This document shows, piece by piece, positions 27,724 to 36,701 of a DNA stretch of 64,000 nucleotides; position 1 is the stretch's first letter; each line of letters begins with the position of its first letter. The DNA is from Bradyrhizobium sp. LTSP849 (lineage in GTDB: Bacteria > Pseudomonadota > Alphaproteobacteria > Rhizobiales > Xanthobacteraceae). Under the pieces are notes generated by a model. That model was given only the letters and a program-made list of their open reading frames with translations, was not told where the DNA came from and did not search any database. The position numbers were made by a program, and so were the translations under genes. The stretch lies in contig NZ_JYMR01000005.1 of NCBI RefSeq assembly GCF_000938255.1, forward strand, positions 248,001-312,000. Reading direction: 5' to 3'.

Positions 27724-28598
27724 TCTACGACATCCGTCACGTCACCACCTACGAGTATGAAAGCCCGGTCAGCTTCGCCCGCTGCACGCTGCGGCTCGAG
27801 CCGAAGCGCGGAGGCGGCCAGGAGCTGATCTCGCACAGCGTCGAGATTCGTCCGCGCCCCGCTGAACGCAACGTCCGGCGCGATTTCTTCGGCACGCTGA
27901 CCGAAAGCGTCGTGATCGAGACTGCGCATCGCAACTTGCGGATCGACTCCCGCTCGCGCGTCTCGGTGTCGCGCCAGCCGCCGGCGCGCGATGCGTTGAG
28001 CCCGTCCTGGGAGAGCGTCCGCGACATCGCCTTCGAAGCAACCAGCCTCGGGCCATCTTCGCCCGTGGGCTACGTCTTTGCCAGCCCGCTCGTCCCGGTG
28101 CTGCGTCCCGTCAGCGCCTATGCGGCGACGAGCTTTGCGCCGGATGCGGGTATCCTTGCCGGCGCGGTCGATCTCATGCACCGCATCCGTACTGAGTTTC
28201 GCTACGACCCCAAGGCGACCGTGATCTCGACGCCGCTCAACGAGGTCTTCGACAAGCGCCACGGCGTCTGCCAGGATTTTGCCCATGTGATGATCGCAGG
28301 GCTGCGCGGCCTCGGTCTGCCTGCGGCCTATGTCAGCGGCTATCTGCGCACCATTCCGCCGCCGGGCAAGCCGCGTTTGCAGGGCGCCGACGCCACGCAC
28401 GCCTGGGTGTCGCTGTGGTGCGGGGCGGAGCTTGGCTGGGTCGATTTCGATCCGACCAACGATCTTCTGGTCGCCAACGACCACATCGTGCTCGGGGTCG
28501 GCCGCGACTTCTCCGATGTCTCGCCGGTCGACGGCATCATCGTCGGCTCACCGAAGCAGAAGCTCGGTGTGGCCGTGGACGTGCTGCTGGTGGAATGA
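27720..28598 (+). CDS. Transglutaminase-like cysteine peptidase family protein
   Basis: 292 aa from a GTG overlapping the previous stop by 4 bp. The N-terminal beta domain starts IYDIRHVTTYEYESPVSFA, then the transglutaminase core with Cys184 (HGVCQDFAHVMIAGLRGLGL), His227 (DATHAWVSL) and Asp244 (VDFDPTND). Bacterial members are thought to act as peptidases or amidases. No export signal. It is the third member of the conserved DUF2126 / ATP-grasp-alpha-E / transglutaminase set; the proteasome-like Ntn hydrolase sometimes found with such sets is not in this window. Confidence 0.92.
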   Translation: MIYDIRHVTTYEYESPVSFARCTLRLEPKRGGGQELISHSVEIRPRPAERNVRRDFFGTLTESVVIETAHRNLRIDSRSRVSVSRQPPARDALSPSWESVRDIAFEATSLGPSSPVGYVFASPLVPVLRPVSAYAATSFAPDAGILAGAVDLMHRIRTEFRYDPKATVISTPLNEVFDKRHGVCQDFAHVMIAGLRGLGLPAAYVSGYLRTIPPPGKPRLQGADATHAWVSLWCGAELGWVDFDPTNDLLVANDHIVLGVGRDFSDVSPVDGIIVGSPKQKLGVAVDVLLVE

Positions 28599-28757
28599 CC
28601 GTAGTTTCACAGACCCGTTCTGTGAACGGATGCGTCTGGACCGCGGAAATTTGTTTCGGTGTATTTCTCGAATGTGCCGAACGGCCGTTCATTAATACGC
28701 TGTTAACGCTACCCCGCGACATTTTGGCTCACTTTCATCCTTGCTGAAGCCGAAGCC

Positions 28758-29432
28758 ATGCTCGACAGCCTTGTGTTGCTGACTGACGCCGCCGAGCAGG
28801 TGGCGCTGTCGCGAATCCTGCGAAATTTCAGGCCGGATCTGGCGATTTGGCCGGTAGCTGACATCGGCGAGCTTCGCGGCATCGAGCCGGAGCTGCTCCG
28901 CAACGCCCGGCTGGTCGCCTTCGCGTCCGGCGCCATCGTGCCGGCCGACCTGCTCGCGCGCTTCGGCTATGGCGCGTTCAATTTTCATCCGGGCCCGCCG
29001 AACTATCCGGGCTGGGCTCCGGCCCATTTCGCGCTCTATGACCGCGCCGACACGTTTGGCGTGACCTTCCACGTCATGGCGGAGCGGGTCGATTCCGGCA
29101 CGATCCTCGACGCCGTGTCGTTCCCGATCCCGCAGGGTTGCGCCCTCCTGGGGCTCGGCGAGCTCGCCTATGCGCACCTGCTGCAATTGTTCGAAGTGTG
29201 GGCGGAGCAATTGGCAGCCGAGCCGTCGCTGGTGCCGCGGTGTACGCTGCCATGGAGCGGCCACACCAACACGCGTCGCAGCTACAAGGACGCTTGCGAT
29301 ATCCCGCTGGATATTTCCAGCGACGAGTTGTGGCGCCGCATGCGCGCCTTCGGCGGCAATCACTACGGCATCGCACCCGCCATCAATCTGCACGGCGTCA
29401 CCTTCACGGCGACGTTTCCGGAGACCACATGA
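28758..29432 (+). CDS. Formyltransferase-like protein
   Basis: 224 aa, shorter than Met-tRNA formyltransferase (about 310) and lacking its C-terminal tRNA-binding domain. The catalytic pattern is kept: Asn75 and His77 in FNFHPGPPNYPGWAPAHFAL and Asp112 in ERVDSGTIL, with TFGVTFHVM between. It probably uses 10-formyltetrahydrofolate to formylate an amine, but the N-terminal nucleotide-like half is divergent (MLDSLVLLTDAAEQVALSRI). It overlaps the TPR/ATP-grasp gene by 4 bp (ATGA), so both act together; 159 bp separate it from the transglutaminase cluster, enough for its own promoter. Confidence 0.82.
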   Translation: MLDSLVLLTDAAEQVALSRILRNFRPDLAIWPVADIGELRGIEPELLRNARLVAFASGAIVPADLLARFGYGAFNFHPGPPNYPGWAPAHFALYDRADTFGVTFHVMAERVDSGTILDAVSFPIPQGCALLGLGELAYAHLLQLFEVWAEQLAAEPSLVPRCTLPWSGHTNTRRSYKDACDIPLDISSDELWRRMRAFGGNHYGIAPAINLHGVTFTATFPETT

Positions 29433-31063
29433 CGTCACCATCAATGGCCCTCGCGGCGCCGGCAACCGGCTCGCCGAGCGTATCCGATTTGTTGCGCGCG
29501 GGGCGCGAGCATTACCAGCGCGGCGAGATCAGGCGCGCGATCGCGATCTTCCAGGCCGGGCTCGCGCTCGCCGCCACGGTCTCGATCGGAGTGGCAGTCG
29601 ACGGCGTTGCCGATCTTCACGCCGCTCTCGCCAACGCCTTCATGCTCTGCGACGACATCGCGTCTGCCGCCGAGAATTACAAGGCCGCCTTGCGCGTTGC
29701 TCCTCATCTCGTCGCCTGCTGGTGCAATCTCGGCATCGTTCATCAGCGCAGCGGCATGGTGCAGGACGCCATCTCACTTTACCTGGAGGCACTCCGGCGC
29801 AATCCGGGCCATCGGCCGTCGCGGACGAATCTGGTCCAGGCATTGGTCGCGACCAGGCAGTTCGCCATCGCGCGGACGCTGCTGCTCGAATTGCTCGAGG
29901 AGGCGCCCGACGATGCCGATCTTCGCAATCAGCTTGGCAAGGTCTGCTTCGAGCTCGGCGAGAGCGGCGAGGCGCTGGCGCAGTTCGAGCGAGCCGTTGC
30001 ACTTGCTCCCGAACAGGCCGAGAATTTCTACTGGATCGGCGCGATCCGTCAGGCGCGCGGTGAGCTCGAGGCGGCGCGGTCCGCCTACGACCGCGCCGTG
30101 CAGGTGCACCCGATCCTGCGCAGGCCCGCAGTCAAATCGCCGCCGGCGTTCCGGGCCTTGGCACTGTTTGCGCCCTTCGTCGGCAACACGCCGGTCGAGT
30201 TTCTCTTCAAGGACTGCGCCTACCAGACCAGCATCCTGTCGCTGTTGCCCGGCAGCCAGCCGGACATCGGCCTGTTCGCGCGCGAGGCCGATGTCGTCGT
30301 CAACCTCGTCTCCGACGCCGACCAGGGCGCCAAGGTGCTGCCTCTCGCCATGGCCATCGCACGAAGCCTCGGCAAGCCGGTCGTCAACGATCCCGCAAAA
30401 ATCCAGAACACGACGCGCGACGCCACTGCCGCAGCGCTCGCCGGCATCGATGGCTGCCGCGTACCGCGCACGGACCGTATCGCCGCCGGTGAGGGGCTTC
30501 CGGCCGGTCTCGACCTTGCCTTTCCGCTGCTGGCGCGACGTGCCGGGATGCACGGCGGCGACGTCTTCGAGAAATTCGAAGATGTCGCGGCGCTGGCCGC
30601 GTTCCTCGCCGCGCAAGCGGACCATGATCGCTATGTGATCGACTATATCGACTATCGCTCCGTCGACGGCTTCTTCCGCAAGTACAGGTTCTTGTTCATC
30701 GGCGGAGAGATTTTGCCCTATCATCTGGCGATTGGGGACGATTGGAAGCTCCATCGCGACAGCACCGAGATGGGGCGCCATGTCTGGATGCAGGACGAGG
30801 AGGAGTGCTTCCTGCGCGATCCCGAACAGGTCTTCGGTGCGGCCCACTACGAGGCGTTGCGGCTCATCCGCGATCGCATCGGCCTCGATTATTTCGGCAT
30901 CGATTGCGGGCTCGACCGCGACGGCAAGCTCGTTGTGTTCGAGGTGAACGCCTCCATGCTGGTGCACGACCAGAATCCGGAATTTCCTTACAAGGACCTG
31001 TACATAAGCAGGATCAAGGTCGCGTTCGATGCCATGCTCGGACGTGTTGCACGGGGGAATTGA
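29429..31063 (+). CDS. TPR protein fused to an ATP-grasp-like domain
   Basis: 544 aa from the ATG at 29429 overlapping the formyltransferase stop; the frame is open upstream to 29138 but inside that gene. Residues about 20-230 are tetratricopeptide repeats (LRAGREHYQRGEIRRAIAIF, HLVACWCNLGIVHQRSGMVQ, NFYWIGAIRQARGELEAARS). Residues about 290-540 look like an ATP-grasp ligase: GKPVVNDPAKIQNTTRDA, YRFLFIGGEILPYHLAIGDD, GLDYFGIDCGLDRDGKLVVF and the metal-binding FEVNASM. This suggests carboxylate-amine ligation on a partner held by the TPRs. I know of no characterised homologue. Confidence 0.82.
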   Translation: MTSPSMALAAPATGSPSVSDLLRAGREHYQRGEIRRAIAIFQAGLALAATVSIGVAVDGVADLHAALANAFMLCDDIASAAENYKAALRVAPHLVACWCNLGIVHQRSGMVQDAISLYLEALRRNPGHRPSRTNLVQALVATRQFAIARTLLLELLEEAPDDADLRNQLGKVCFELGESGEALAQFERAVALAPEQAENFYWIGAIRQARGELEAARSAYDRAVQVHPILRRPAVKSPPAFRALALFAPFVGNTPVEFLFKDCAYQTSILSLLPGSQPDIGLFAREADVVVNLVSDADQGAKVLPLAMAIARSLGKPVVNDPAKIQNTTRDATAAALAGIDGCRVPRTDRIAAGEGLPAGLDLAFPLLARRAGMHGGDVFEKFEDVAALAAFLAAQADHDRYVIDYIDYRSVDGFFRKYRFLFIGGEILPYHLAIGDDWKLHRDSTEMGRHVWMQDEEECFLRDPEQVFGAAHYEALRLIRDRIGLDYFGIDCGLDRDGKLVVFEVNASMLVHDQNPEFPYKDLYISRIKVAFDAMLGRVARGN

Positions 31064-31330
31064 CGCCGTCGTTCGCAGAAAAGTGCAGGCGGCCACGCCG
31101 GACCGCAGGGCATTTCCGGCTCTTGCAGTCAGGCTCATAGAAATCCGATAAAGCGAATTCCCGGCCGCCTTCGGCCGTCGAGCCGTCCCGCATGACCTGG
31201 CAGGGTGCACCGAACTGTGACCGCAACCGTGATGTTGCGCGGCGGGACTGCAACATATTTCCGTATTCTTGTCTCGAGATTTGGTCAGCCGGCCGGATTG
31301 GGCTATGCTGAGCTTGCGTCGAGGACGAGA

Positions 31331-32209
31331 ATGAGACGTCGGGAGTTGGCGTGGGACACCGCCGACAGCGGGGCTGCATCGATGATGACGTTACCGAGAC
31401 TGGCGGCCGAATCCCTGGAGAAGTTGCTCGGTACGTTCATGCGGCGTCGGTACGACGAGACCTCCGCAAGTATCGTCGAGAGCGCGACCCGCACCGCCAT
31501 GGAATGCATCGGCAATAGTGATGCGCTCTACCATAACATCGAGCACACGATGCAGGTGACGCTGGCGGCTCATTCCATCATGAGTGGCCGAAATCTCCAC
31601 ACCCACCTGACAGCCGAGGATTACGTCCATGTCTTGATCGCCTGCCTCGCCCACGACATCGGCTATGTGCGCGGCCTGTTCGAGGAGGATGACGAAGACG
31701 GTTTCTTGATCGACGAGGCCGGCACCAAGGTGTCACTGCCGCGCGGCGCGTCCGATGCCAGTCTCATGATGTATCACGTTGACCGCTCGAAGCTTTATGT
31801 CACGCGGCGGTTGCGACATATTCCGGGGCTGGACCCGGGACGCATTGCCCGCGCCATCGAGGGCACGCGGTTTCCTGCCCAGCATGGCCAAGATTATGAC
31901 GACGAGGCATCGATCCTGCGCGCCGCCGACTTTATCGGACAGCTCGGCGATCCCAACTATCTGCGCAAGGCCAACGCGCTCTATTACGAGTTCGAGGAAG
32001 TCGGCATGAACCGGCAGCTCGGCTACGACTCGCCGGCCGATATCGTGAACCGCTATCCGCAGTTCTATTGGAACAGCGTCGCACCGCATATCCAGACCGA
32101 GATCGGCTATCTCAACAAGACCGAGATCGGCCGGCAGTGGATTGCCAATCTCTACAGCAACGTCTTCCGCGCCGAACGGGACATCTCGCTGTCGGGGCCG
32201 CAGAAATAG
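31331..32209 (+). CDS. HD-domain metal-dependent phosphohydrolase
   Basis: 292 aa from the ATG at 31331, which has GAGGACGAG upstream; a GTG at 31205 would add 42 residues without likeness to the family. HD/PDEase-type metal ligands: His in DALYHNIEHTMQVTLAAH, His-Asp in ACLAHDIGYVRGLF, and a later His in MYHVDRSKLYV and Asp in ILRAADFIGQLGD. The C-terminal part (YYEFEEVGMNRQLGYD) is seen in phosphodiesterase-like HD proteins of this group. Cytosolic. The substrate may be a nucleotide or cyclic nucleotide. Monocistronic; followed by a 30-bp-arm palindrome. Confidence 0.78.
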   Translation: MRRRELAWDTADSGAASMMTLPRLAAESLEKLLGTFMRRRYDETSASIVESATRTAMECIGNSDALYHNIEHTMQVTLAAHSIMSGRNLHTHLTAEDYVHVLIACLAHDIGYVRGLFEEDDEDGFLIDEAGTKVSLPRGASDASLMMYHVDRSKLYVTRRLRHIPGLDPGRIARAIEGTRFPAQHGQDYDDEASILRAADFIGQLGDPNYLRKANALYYEFEEVGMNRQLGYDSPADIVNRYPQFYWNSVAPHIQTEIGYLNKTEIGRQWIANLYSNVFRAERDISLSGPQK

Positions 32210-32220
32210 GTCGGGCCCCA

Positions 32221-32296
32221 GTAGGCCGGATGAGCGAAGCGATATCCGGGACCAGCCTCGCCAAACCCCGGATGTCGCTTCGCTCATCCGGGCTAC
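32221..32296. repeat. Intergenic palindromic repeat with 30-bp arms
   Basis: Arms 32221-32250 and 32267-32296 match at 28 of 30 positions as inverted repeats around a 16-bp loop; the core is GGATGAGCGAAGCGA. This sequence family is very common between genes in Bradyrhizobium genomes, from general knowledge. Here it starts 12 bp after the HD-protein stop and ends 28 bp before the hydrolase start, so it may also shape mRNA ends. Confidence 0.85.
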
Positions 32297-32323
32297 GATA
32301 GCGAGCACACCCGTGAGTAAATC

Positions 32324-33214
32324 ATGCAACAAAAAACAGTCACCACGGACGTCCTCGACATCGCCTATCTCGACTATGGCGCGCCGGATGGGTGGCCCTG
32401 CATCATGGGCCACGGCTTTCCCTACGACGTGAATGCCTACGCCGAGACCGCGCCGATCCTCGCGCAAACCGGCGCGCGGGTGCTGGTGCCCTGGTTGCGC
32501 GGCTACGGCCCGACGCGGTTTCGCTTCCCTGAGACGCTGCGCTCCGGCGAGCAGGCGGCGCTGGGTGCCGATCTGCTTGCTTTCATGGATGCACTTGGCA
32601 TTCAACGCGCGGTCGTCGGCGGCTATGACTGGGGCGGACGCGCGGCCTGCGTGGTCTCGGTGCTGCATCCGGAGCGCGTGATCGGGCTGATCTCCGGCAA
32701 TTCCTACAATATCCAGAACATTGCCCGCGCAATGGAGCCGGCCTCGCCGCCGGAGGAAGCGGCGCACTGGTATCAATATCTCTTCCACAACGAGCGCGGC
32801 CGCCGCGCGCTGGAGCGCAACCGGCGCGGTTTTGCCCGCCAGCTCTGGTCGATGTGGTCGCCGAAATGGGCCTTTGACGATGCGACGTTTGAGAAAAGTG
32901 CGGTGTCCTTCGACAACCCCGACTTCGTCGACATCGTGATCCACTCGTATCGTCACCGCTACGCGCTGGTCGCGGGCGATCCCGCCTATGCCGGGATCGA
33001 GGCGACGCTTGCGGCCCAGCCACCGATCCGCGTCCCCACGATCGCGATTGACGGCGACAGCGACGGCGTCAATGCCGGCACCGCGCATCACGCGCGCAAG
33101 TTCGAGGGCTTTTTCGAGCGGCGCGTGTTCACGGGCGCCGGTCACAATCTGCCGCAGGAGCGGCCGGCCGAATGGGCTCAGGCCGTGCTCGACGTGCGCA
33201 AGGCGGCCGGGTGA
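32324..33214 (+). CDS. Alpha/beta hydrolase
   Basis: 296 aa, alpha/beta hydrolase of the epoxide hydrolase/haloalkane dehalogenase type. Oxyanion region MGHGFPYDVN, nucleophile elbow GYDWGGRA with Asp rather than Ser as nucleophile, acid residue region IAIDGDSDGVN and catalytic His in FTGAGHNLPQERP. A cap domain lies at about residues 130-205. Asp as nucleophile points to C-O or C-halogen hydrolysis. No operon partner. Confidence 0.87.
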   Translation: MQQKTVTTDVLDIAYLDYGAPDGWPCIMGHGFPYDVNAYAETAPILAQTGARVLVPWLRGYGPTRFRFPETLRSGEQAALGADLLAFMDALGIQRAVVGGYDWGGRAACVVSVLHPERVIGLISGNSYNIQNIARAMEPASPPEEAAHWYQYLFHNERGRRALERNRRGFARQLWSMWSPKWAFDDATFEKSAVSFDNPDFVDIVIHSYRHRYALVAGDPAYAGIEATLAAQPPIRVPTIAIDGDSDGVNAGTAHHARKFEGFFERRVFTGAGHNLPQERPAEWAQAVLDVRKAAG

Positions 33215-33376
33215 GCTGATTTTTTCGGCAACGATCGCGGACGTGTTGCGCCGCATTCGATCTTGATTTGGGTCAACGTTGGCGCCGGCCAAGGCTGCTC
33301 TGCTGGCTGTTGTCCCGGTGCTATCGGTGCTATCCTAAAGCTGCGCTCTGGGGCTTCGCATGCAGGAGTAGCCGTC

Positions 33377-33952
33377 ATGACAAGTGTTTCGGATACGTCT
33401 CCAAACCTCAGCCTGGGATCGGGCATTACCGCGCTGCACGCCAAATGGGGCTGGATCGTCGCCCTCGGCGTCGTCTATCTCATCGCCGGCTTCGTCGCGC
33501 TCGGCAGCATGGTGATGGCGACGGTGGCGAGCGTGATCGTGGTTGGCGCGATGATGATCGTCGCCGGGGTCACCGAGGTGATCGGCGCGTTCCAGATGAA
33601 GAGCTGGGGCAAGTTCGTGATTTGGGCCTTGCTCGGCGTGCTCTACATCGTCGCAGGTTTTCTCACCTTCGAGAATCCGCTGTTTGCTGCAGCGCTGTTG
33701 ACCTTGTTCCTCGGCGCCTCGCTGCTTGCCTCCGGCGCGGTCCGGCTGTTTCTCGCCTTCAGCATGAAGCGCGAAAGCCCGTGGGTCTGGGTGGCGCTGT
33801 CTGCGGTCATCACGCTGCTGCTTGGGCTGTTGATCCTGGCGCGCTGGCCGGTCAACAGCGTCTACATTCTCGGCCTGTTCCTCGGCATCGATCTGATCAT
33901 GGCGGGCGCAGGCTGGGTCAGTCTGGGCTTCAGCCTGCGGCGGCGGCATTAG
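33377..33952 (+). CDS. HdeD-like membrane protein (DUF308)
   Basis: 191 aa from the ATG at 33377 (MTSVSDTSPNLSLGSG); upstream GTG at 33263 gives a non-conserved extension. Six hydrophobic segments form three DUF308 repeats, including WIVALGVVYLIAGFVALGSM, WALLGVLYIVAGFLTFENPL and ILGLFLGIDLIMAGAGWVSL. HdeD in E. coli is linked to acid resistance; in Bradyrhizobium the role is not established. Single gene. Confidence 0.85.
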   Translation: MTSVSDTSPNLSLGSGITALHAKWGWIVALGVVYLIAGFVALGSMVMATVASVIVVGAMMIVAGVTEVIGAFQMKSWGKFVIWALLGVLYIVAGFLTFENPLFAAALLTLFLGASLLASGAVRLFLAFSMKRESPWVWVALSAVITLLLGLLILARWPVNSVYILGLFLGIDLIMAGAGWVSLGFSLRRRH

Positions 33953-34068
33953 CTCACCAGCAACTCGACGCAAGACCGTCCGAGATAACTCCGCTGATCT
34001 GACACGCTGGCAAAAGGCAGCACGCCGCGCGTTCGCGTCGCGCGGATGATAATCACCGGGGAGAAACC

Positions 34069-35280
34069 ATGAAAGCCGCTTTGGCCCTGGCCGCAGCGTT
34101 GGCTGCCGCCTGCCTGTCCACGCCCGTCGCCGCGCAAAAATCTTACGGTCCCGGCGTGAGCGACACCGAGATCAAGATCGGCAACACCATGCCCTATAGC
34201 GGGCCGGCCTCGCCGCTCGGCATCACCGGCCGGGTGCTCACGGCCTATTTTGACGAGATCAACGAGAAGGGCGGGGTCAACGGGCGCAAGCTCAATCTGC
34301 TGTCGCTGGATGACGCGTTCTCCCCGCCCAAGACAATGGAAGCGGCCCGGCGCCTCGTCGAGGGCGACGGCGTCGCCTTCATCTTCGCGACCATGGGCAC
34401 GGCGCCGAGCTCGGCGATCGCAAAGTACCTCAACAGCAACAAGGTGCCGCAGCTTTTCCTGATCAGCTCGGCCTCGAAGTGGAACGACCCCGCCAACATG
34501 CCCTGGTCGATGGCGTTGCCGTGGGCGCCGAACTACACCAGCGAAGCCGCGATCGACGTCGCCTATGCCCGCGCCAAGAACCCGAACGCGCGGTTCGCGG
34601 TGCTCTATCAGAACGATGACGCCGGCAAGGAATATCTTCGCGGCGTCAAGGAAGCGCTTGGCGCCGATGCCGACAAGGCGATCGCGATGGCCTCAAGCTT
34701 CGAGGTGGCCGACCCCACCATCGATTCCCAGGTGCTGACGCTCGCCAACACCAAGGCCGACGTCTTCATGATTTACTCAGTGACGCCGCGCGCCTGCGCG
34801 CAGGCGATCCGCAGAGCTTATGAGGTCGGCTGGCAGCCGACGCGCTTCCTCGCCTCGGGCTGCGCCAACAAGGCGACGGTGATGGTGCCGGCGGGCCTCG
34901 ATGCCGGCAAGGGCGTGCTGTCGCTGGGTTCGCTAAAACCGTTCACGGCTGAGCCGAAGGACGATCCGGCGATGTCGGCCTATATCGACTTCATGAAGAA
35001 GCGCCTGCCCAATGCCGACATCAACAATGTCGCCGCGCTCTACGGCTATACGGTTGCCGAAGCGTTGGTGGTCGTGCTCAAGCAGTGCAAGGACGATCTG
35101 ACGCGCGAGAACATCATGGCGCAGGCCTCCAACCTGAAGAACGTGCCGCTGTCGCTGCTGCTGCCCGGCATCACGCTCAACACCACGCCGCAGGATTTCC
35201 GTCCCATCAAGGACGGCTATATGCTCCAGTTCGACGGCAACGACTGGGTCGTGGCGAGCGAGCTGTTGCGCGGCACGTAA
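34069..35280 (+). CDS. Branched-chain amino-acid-type ABC substrate-binding protein (Sec signal)
   Basis: 403 aa. Signal peptide MKAALALAAALAAACLSTPV with probable cleavage after VAA. LivK-type fold: VSDTEIKIGNTMPYSGPASP, FDEINEKGGVNGRKLNLLSL and FIFATMGTAPSSAIAKYLNS. Ribosome site GGGGAG. No permease or ATPase is adjacent, so it is an orphan binding protein, followed after a long palindrome by an acyl-CoA dehydrogenase; that pairing suggests an aliphatic or aromatic acid ligand. Confidence 0.9.
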   Translation: MKAALALAAALAAACLSTPVAAQKSYGPGVSDTEIKIGNTMPYSGPASPLGITGRVLTAYFDEINEKGGVNGRKLNLLSLDDAFSPPKTMEAARRLVEGDGVAFIFATMGTAPSSAIAKYLNSNKVPQLFLISSASKWNDPANMPWSMALPWAPNYTSEAAIDVAYARAKNPNARFAVLYQNDDAGKEYLRGVKEALGADADKAIAMASSFEVADPTIDSQVLTLANTKADVFMIYSVTPRACAQAIRRAYEVGWQPTRFLASGCANKATVMVPAGLDAGKGVLSLGSLKPFTAEPKDDPAMSAYIDFMKKRLPNADINNVAALYGYTVAEALVVVLKQCKDDLTRENIMAQASNLKNVPLSLLLPGITLNTTPQDFRPIKDGYMLQFDGNDWVVASELLRGT

Positions 35281-35301
35281 GGGGCGGCCGCAGAGACGGT
35301 G

Positions 35302-35448
35302 CACCCTCTCCCCTTGCGGGAGAGGGTGGATGCGCGAAGCGCAGCCGGGTGAGGGGTATCTCTCCGCGTGCGAAACTGCCTGTTGTGTTCGCGGAGAGAT
35401 ACCCCTCATCCGGCGCTTCGCGCCACCTTCTCCCACAAGGGGAGAAGG
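35302..35448. repeat. Long imperfect palindrome (about 60-67-nt arms) before the acyl-CoA dehydrogenase gene
   Basis: Left arm 35302-35368 and right arm 35390-35448 pair around a 21-nt loop; the inner 18 bp (GAGGGGTATCTCTCCGCG) pair perfectly. Arms contain the local hairpins CTCTCCCCTTGCGGGAGAG and GCGCGAAGCGC. The end of the element is only about 15 bp from the dehydrogenase start, so a folded transcript would come close to its ribosome site. It resembles the element at 14633-14733 in its CTCCCCTTGCGGGAG core and its position after a binding-protein gene. Confidence 0.85.
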
Positions 35449-35463
35449 AAAGAGGAGACCACC

Positions 35464-36681
35464 ATGGACTTTCAACACTCCGCACGTTCGCTGGAGCTCC
35501 AGGCGCGCGTCCGCCAGTTCATGCGGACGCATGTCGAGCCGGTTGAGGAGCTCTATTACGAGCAGGTGAAGCCTGAAGCCGTGCGCTACCGGACGCCGCA
35601 GGTTCTTCAGGACCTCAAGCGGCTGGCACGCGAGCAGGGGCTCTGGAACCTGTTCCTCTCCGGCGAGCACGGACCGGGACTGACCAATCTCGAATATGCG
35701 CCCGTGAAGGAGATCATGGGCCGCATCCTCTGGGCGCCCGAGGTGTTCAATTGCTCGGCGCCCGATGTCGGCAACATGGAGGTGCTCGCAAATTACGGCA
35801 CGCCGGCGCAGCAGGAGCGCTGGCTGAAGCCGCTATTGGATGGGCGCATCCGCTCCGGCTTCTCGATGACCGAGCCGCAGGTCGCCTCCAGCGATGCCAC
35901 CAACATCCAGTGCGAGATCAAACGCGACGGCAGCGACTACGTCATCAATGGGCGGAAGTGGTTCACGTCAGGTGCGATGAACGAAGATTGCGAGATTTTG
36001 ATCGTGATGGGCAAGACCGCACCCGACGATCCCGACCGCCATCGCCAGCAATCCATGATCCTGGTGCCGAAGAATACGCCGGGCGTGCGCATCGTCCGCG
36101 ACATGCTCACCTACGGCTATGACGACGCGCCGGTCGGCCATCCCGAGATCGTCTATGAGAACGCCCGCGTGCCCGCGGAAAACATTTTGCTCGGCGAAGG
36201 CCGTGGCTTCGAGATCGCGCAAGGCAGGCTCGGCCCCGGCCGCATCCATCACTGCATGCGGCTGATCGGCTGCGCCCAGCGCGCGCTGGAATTGATGTGC
36301 CAGCGTTCGGTGTCCCGCGTCGCCTTCGGCAAGCCGCTCGCCGAGCAGGGTTCGGTGAAGGAGGACATCGCGCACTCCTTCTGCGAGATCGCGCAGGCGC
36401 GGCTATTGACGCTGCAAGCCGCCGACAAGATGGACCGCGAGGGCAACAAGGCCGCGCGCGACCTGATCGCGGCGGCCAAGATCGTGGTGCCCAGCATGGC
36501 CGCCCGCGTCATCGACCGCGCCATCCAGATCCACGGCGCCGCCGGCGTCTCGCAGGACACGTTCCTGGCGCGTGCCTATGTCTACGCCCGCTTTATCCGC
36601 ATCGGTGACGGCCCCGACCAGGTGCATCTGGCCGCGGTCGGCAAGGAGCTGATAAAGCGGGGCGGGGTGATGGCGGGGTAG
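35464..36681 (+). CDS. Acyl-CoA dehydrogenase (ACAD10/11-like)
   Basis: 405 aa from the ATG at 35464, which has AGAGGAG upstream; an ATG at 35368 lies inside the palindrome. FAD-dependent acyl-CoA dehydrogenase: [50 protein letters not shown] and the C-terminal [16 protein letters not shown]. The ENTRY region ([19 protein letters not shown]) matches ACAD11-type enzymes that oxidise 4-hydroxy or branched acyl-CoA in some organisms; the partner kinase domain is not encoded here. Convergent with the diguanylate cyclase gene, 20 bp apart. Confidence 0.9.
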   Translation: MDFQHSARSLELQARVRQFMRTHVEPVEELYYEQVKPEAVRYRTPQVLQDLKRLAREQGLWNLFLSGEHGPGLTNLEYAPVKEIMGRILWAPEVFNCSAPDVGNMEVLANYGTPAQQERWLKPLLDGRIRSGFSMTEPQVASSDATNIQCEIKRDGSDYVINGRKWFTSGAMNEDCEILIVMGKTAPDDPDRHRQQSMILVPKNTPGVRIVRDMLTYGYDDAPVGHPEIVYENARVPAENILLGEGRGFEIAQGRLGPGRIHHCMRLIGCAQRALELMCQRSVSRVAFGKPLAEQGSVKEDIAHSFCEIAQARLLTLQAADKMDREGNKAARDLIAAAKIVVPSMAARVIDRAIQIHGAAGVSQDTFLARAYVYARFIRIGDGPDQVHLAAVGKELIKRGGVMAG

Positions 36682-36701
36682 CGGCGTGCCGCGGCGACTT
36701 G

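Noticed and set aside
29138..29428. Extended N-terminus for the TPR/ATP-grasp protein
   Set aside because: Lies wholly inside the formyltransferase gene and is Arg-rich shadow sequence; the ATGA overlap gives a better start.
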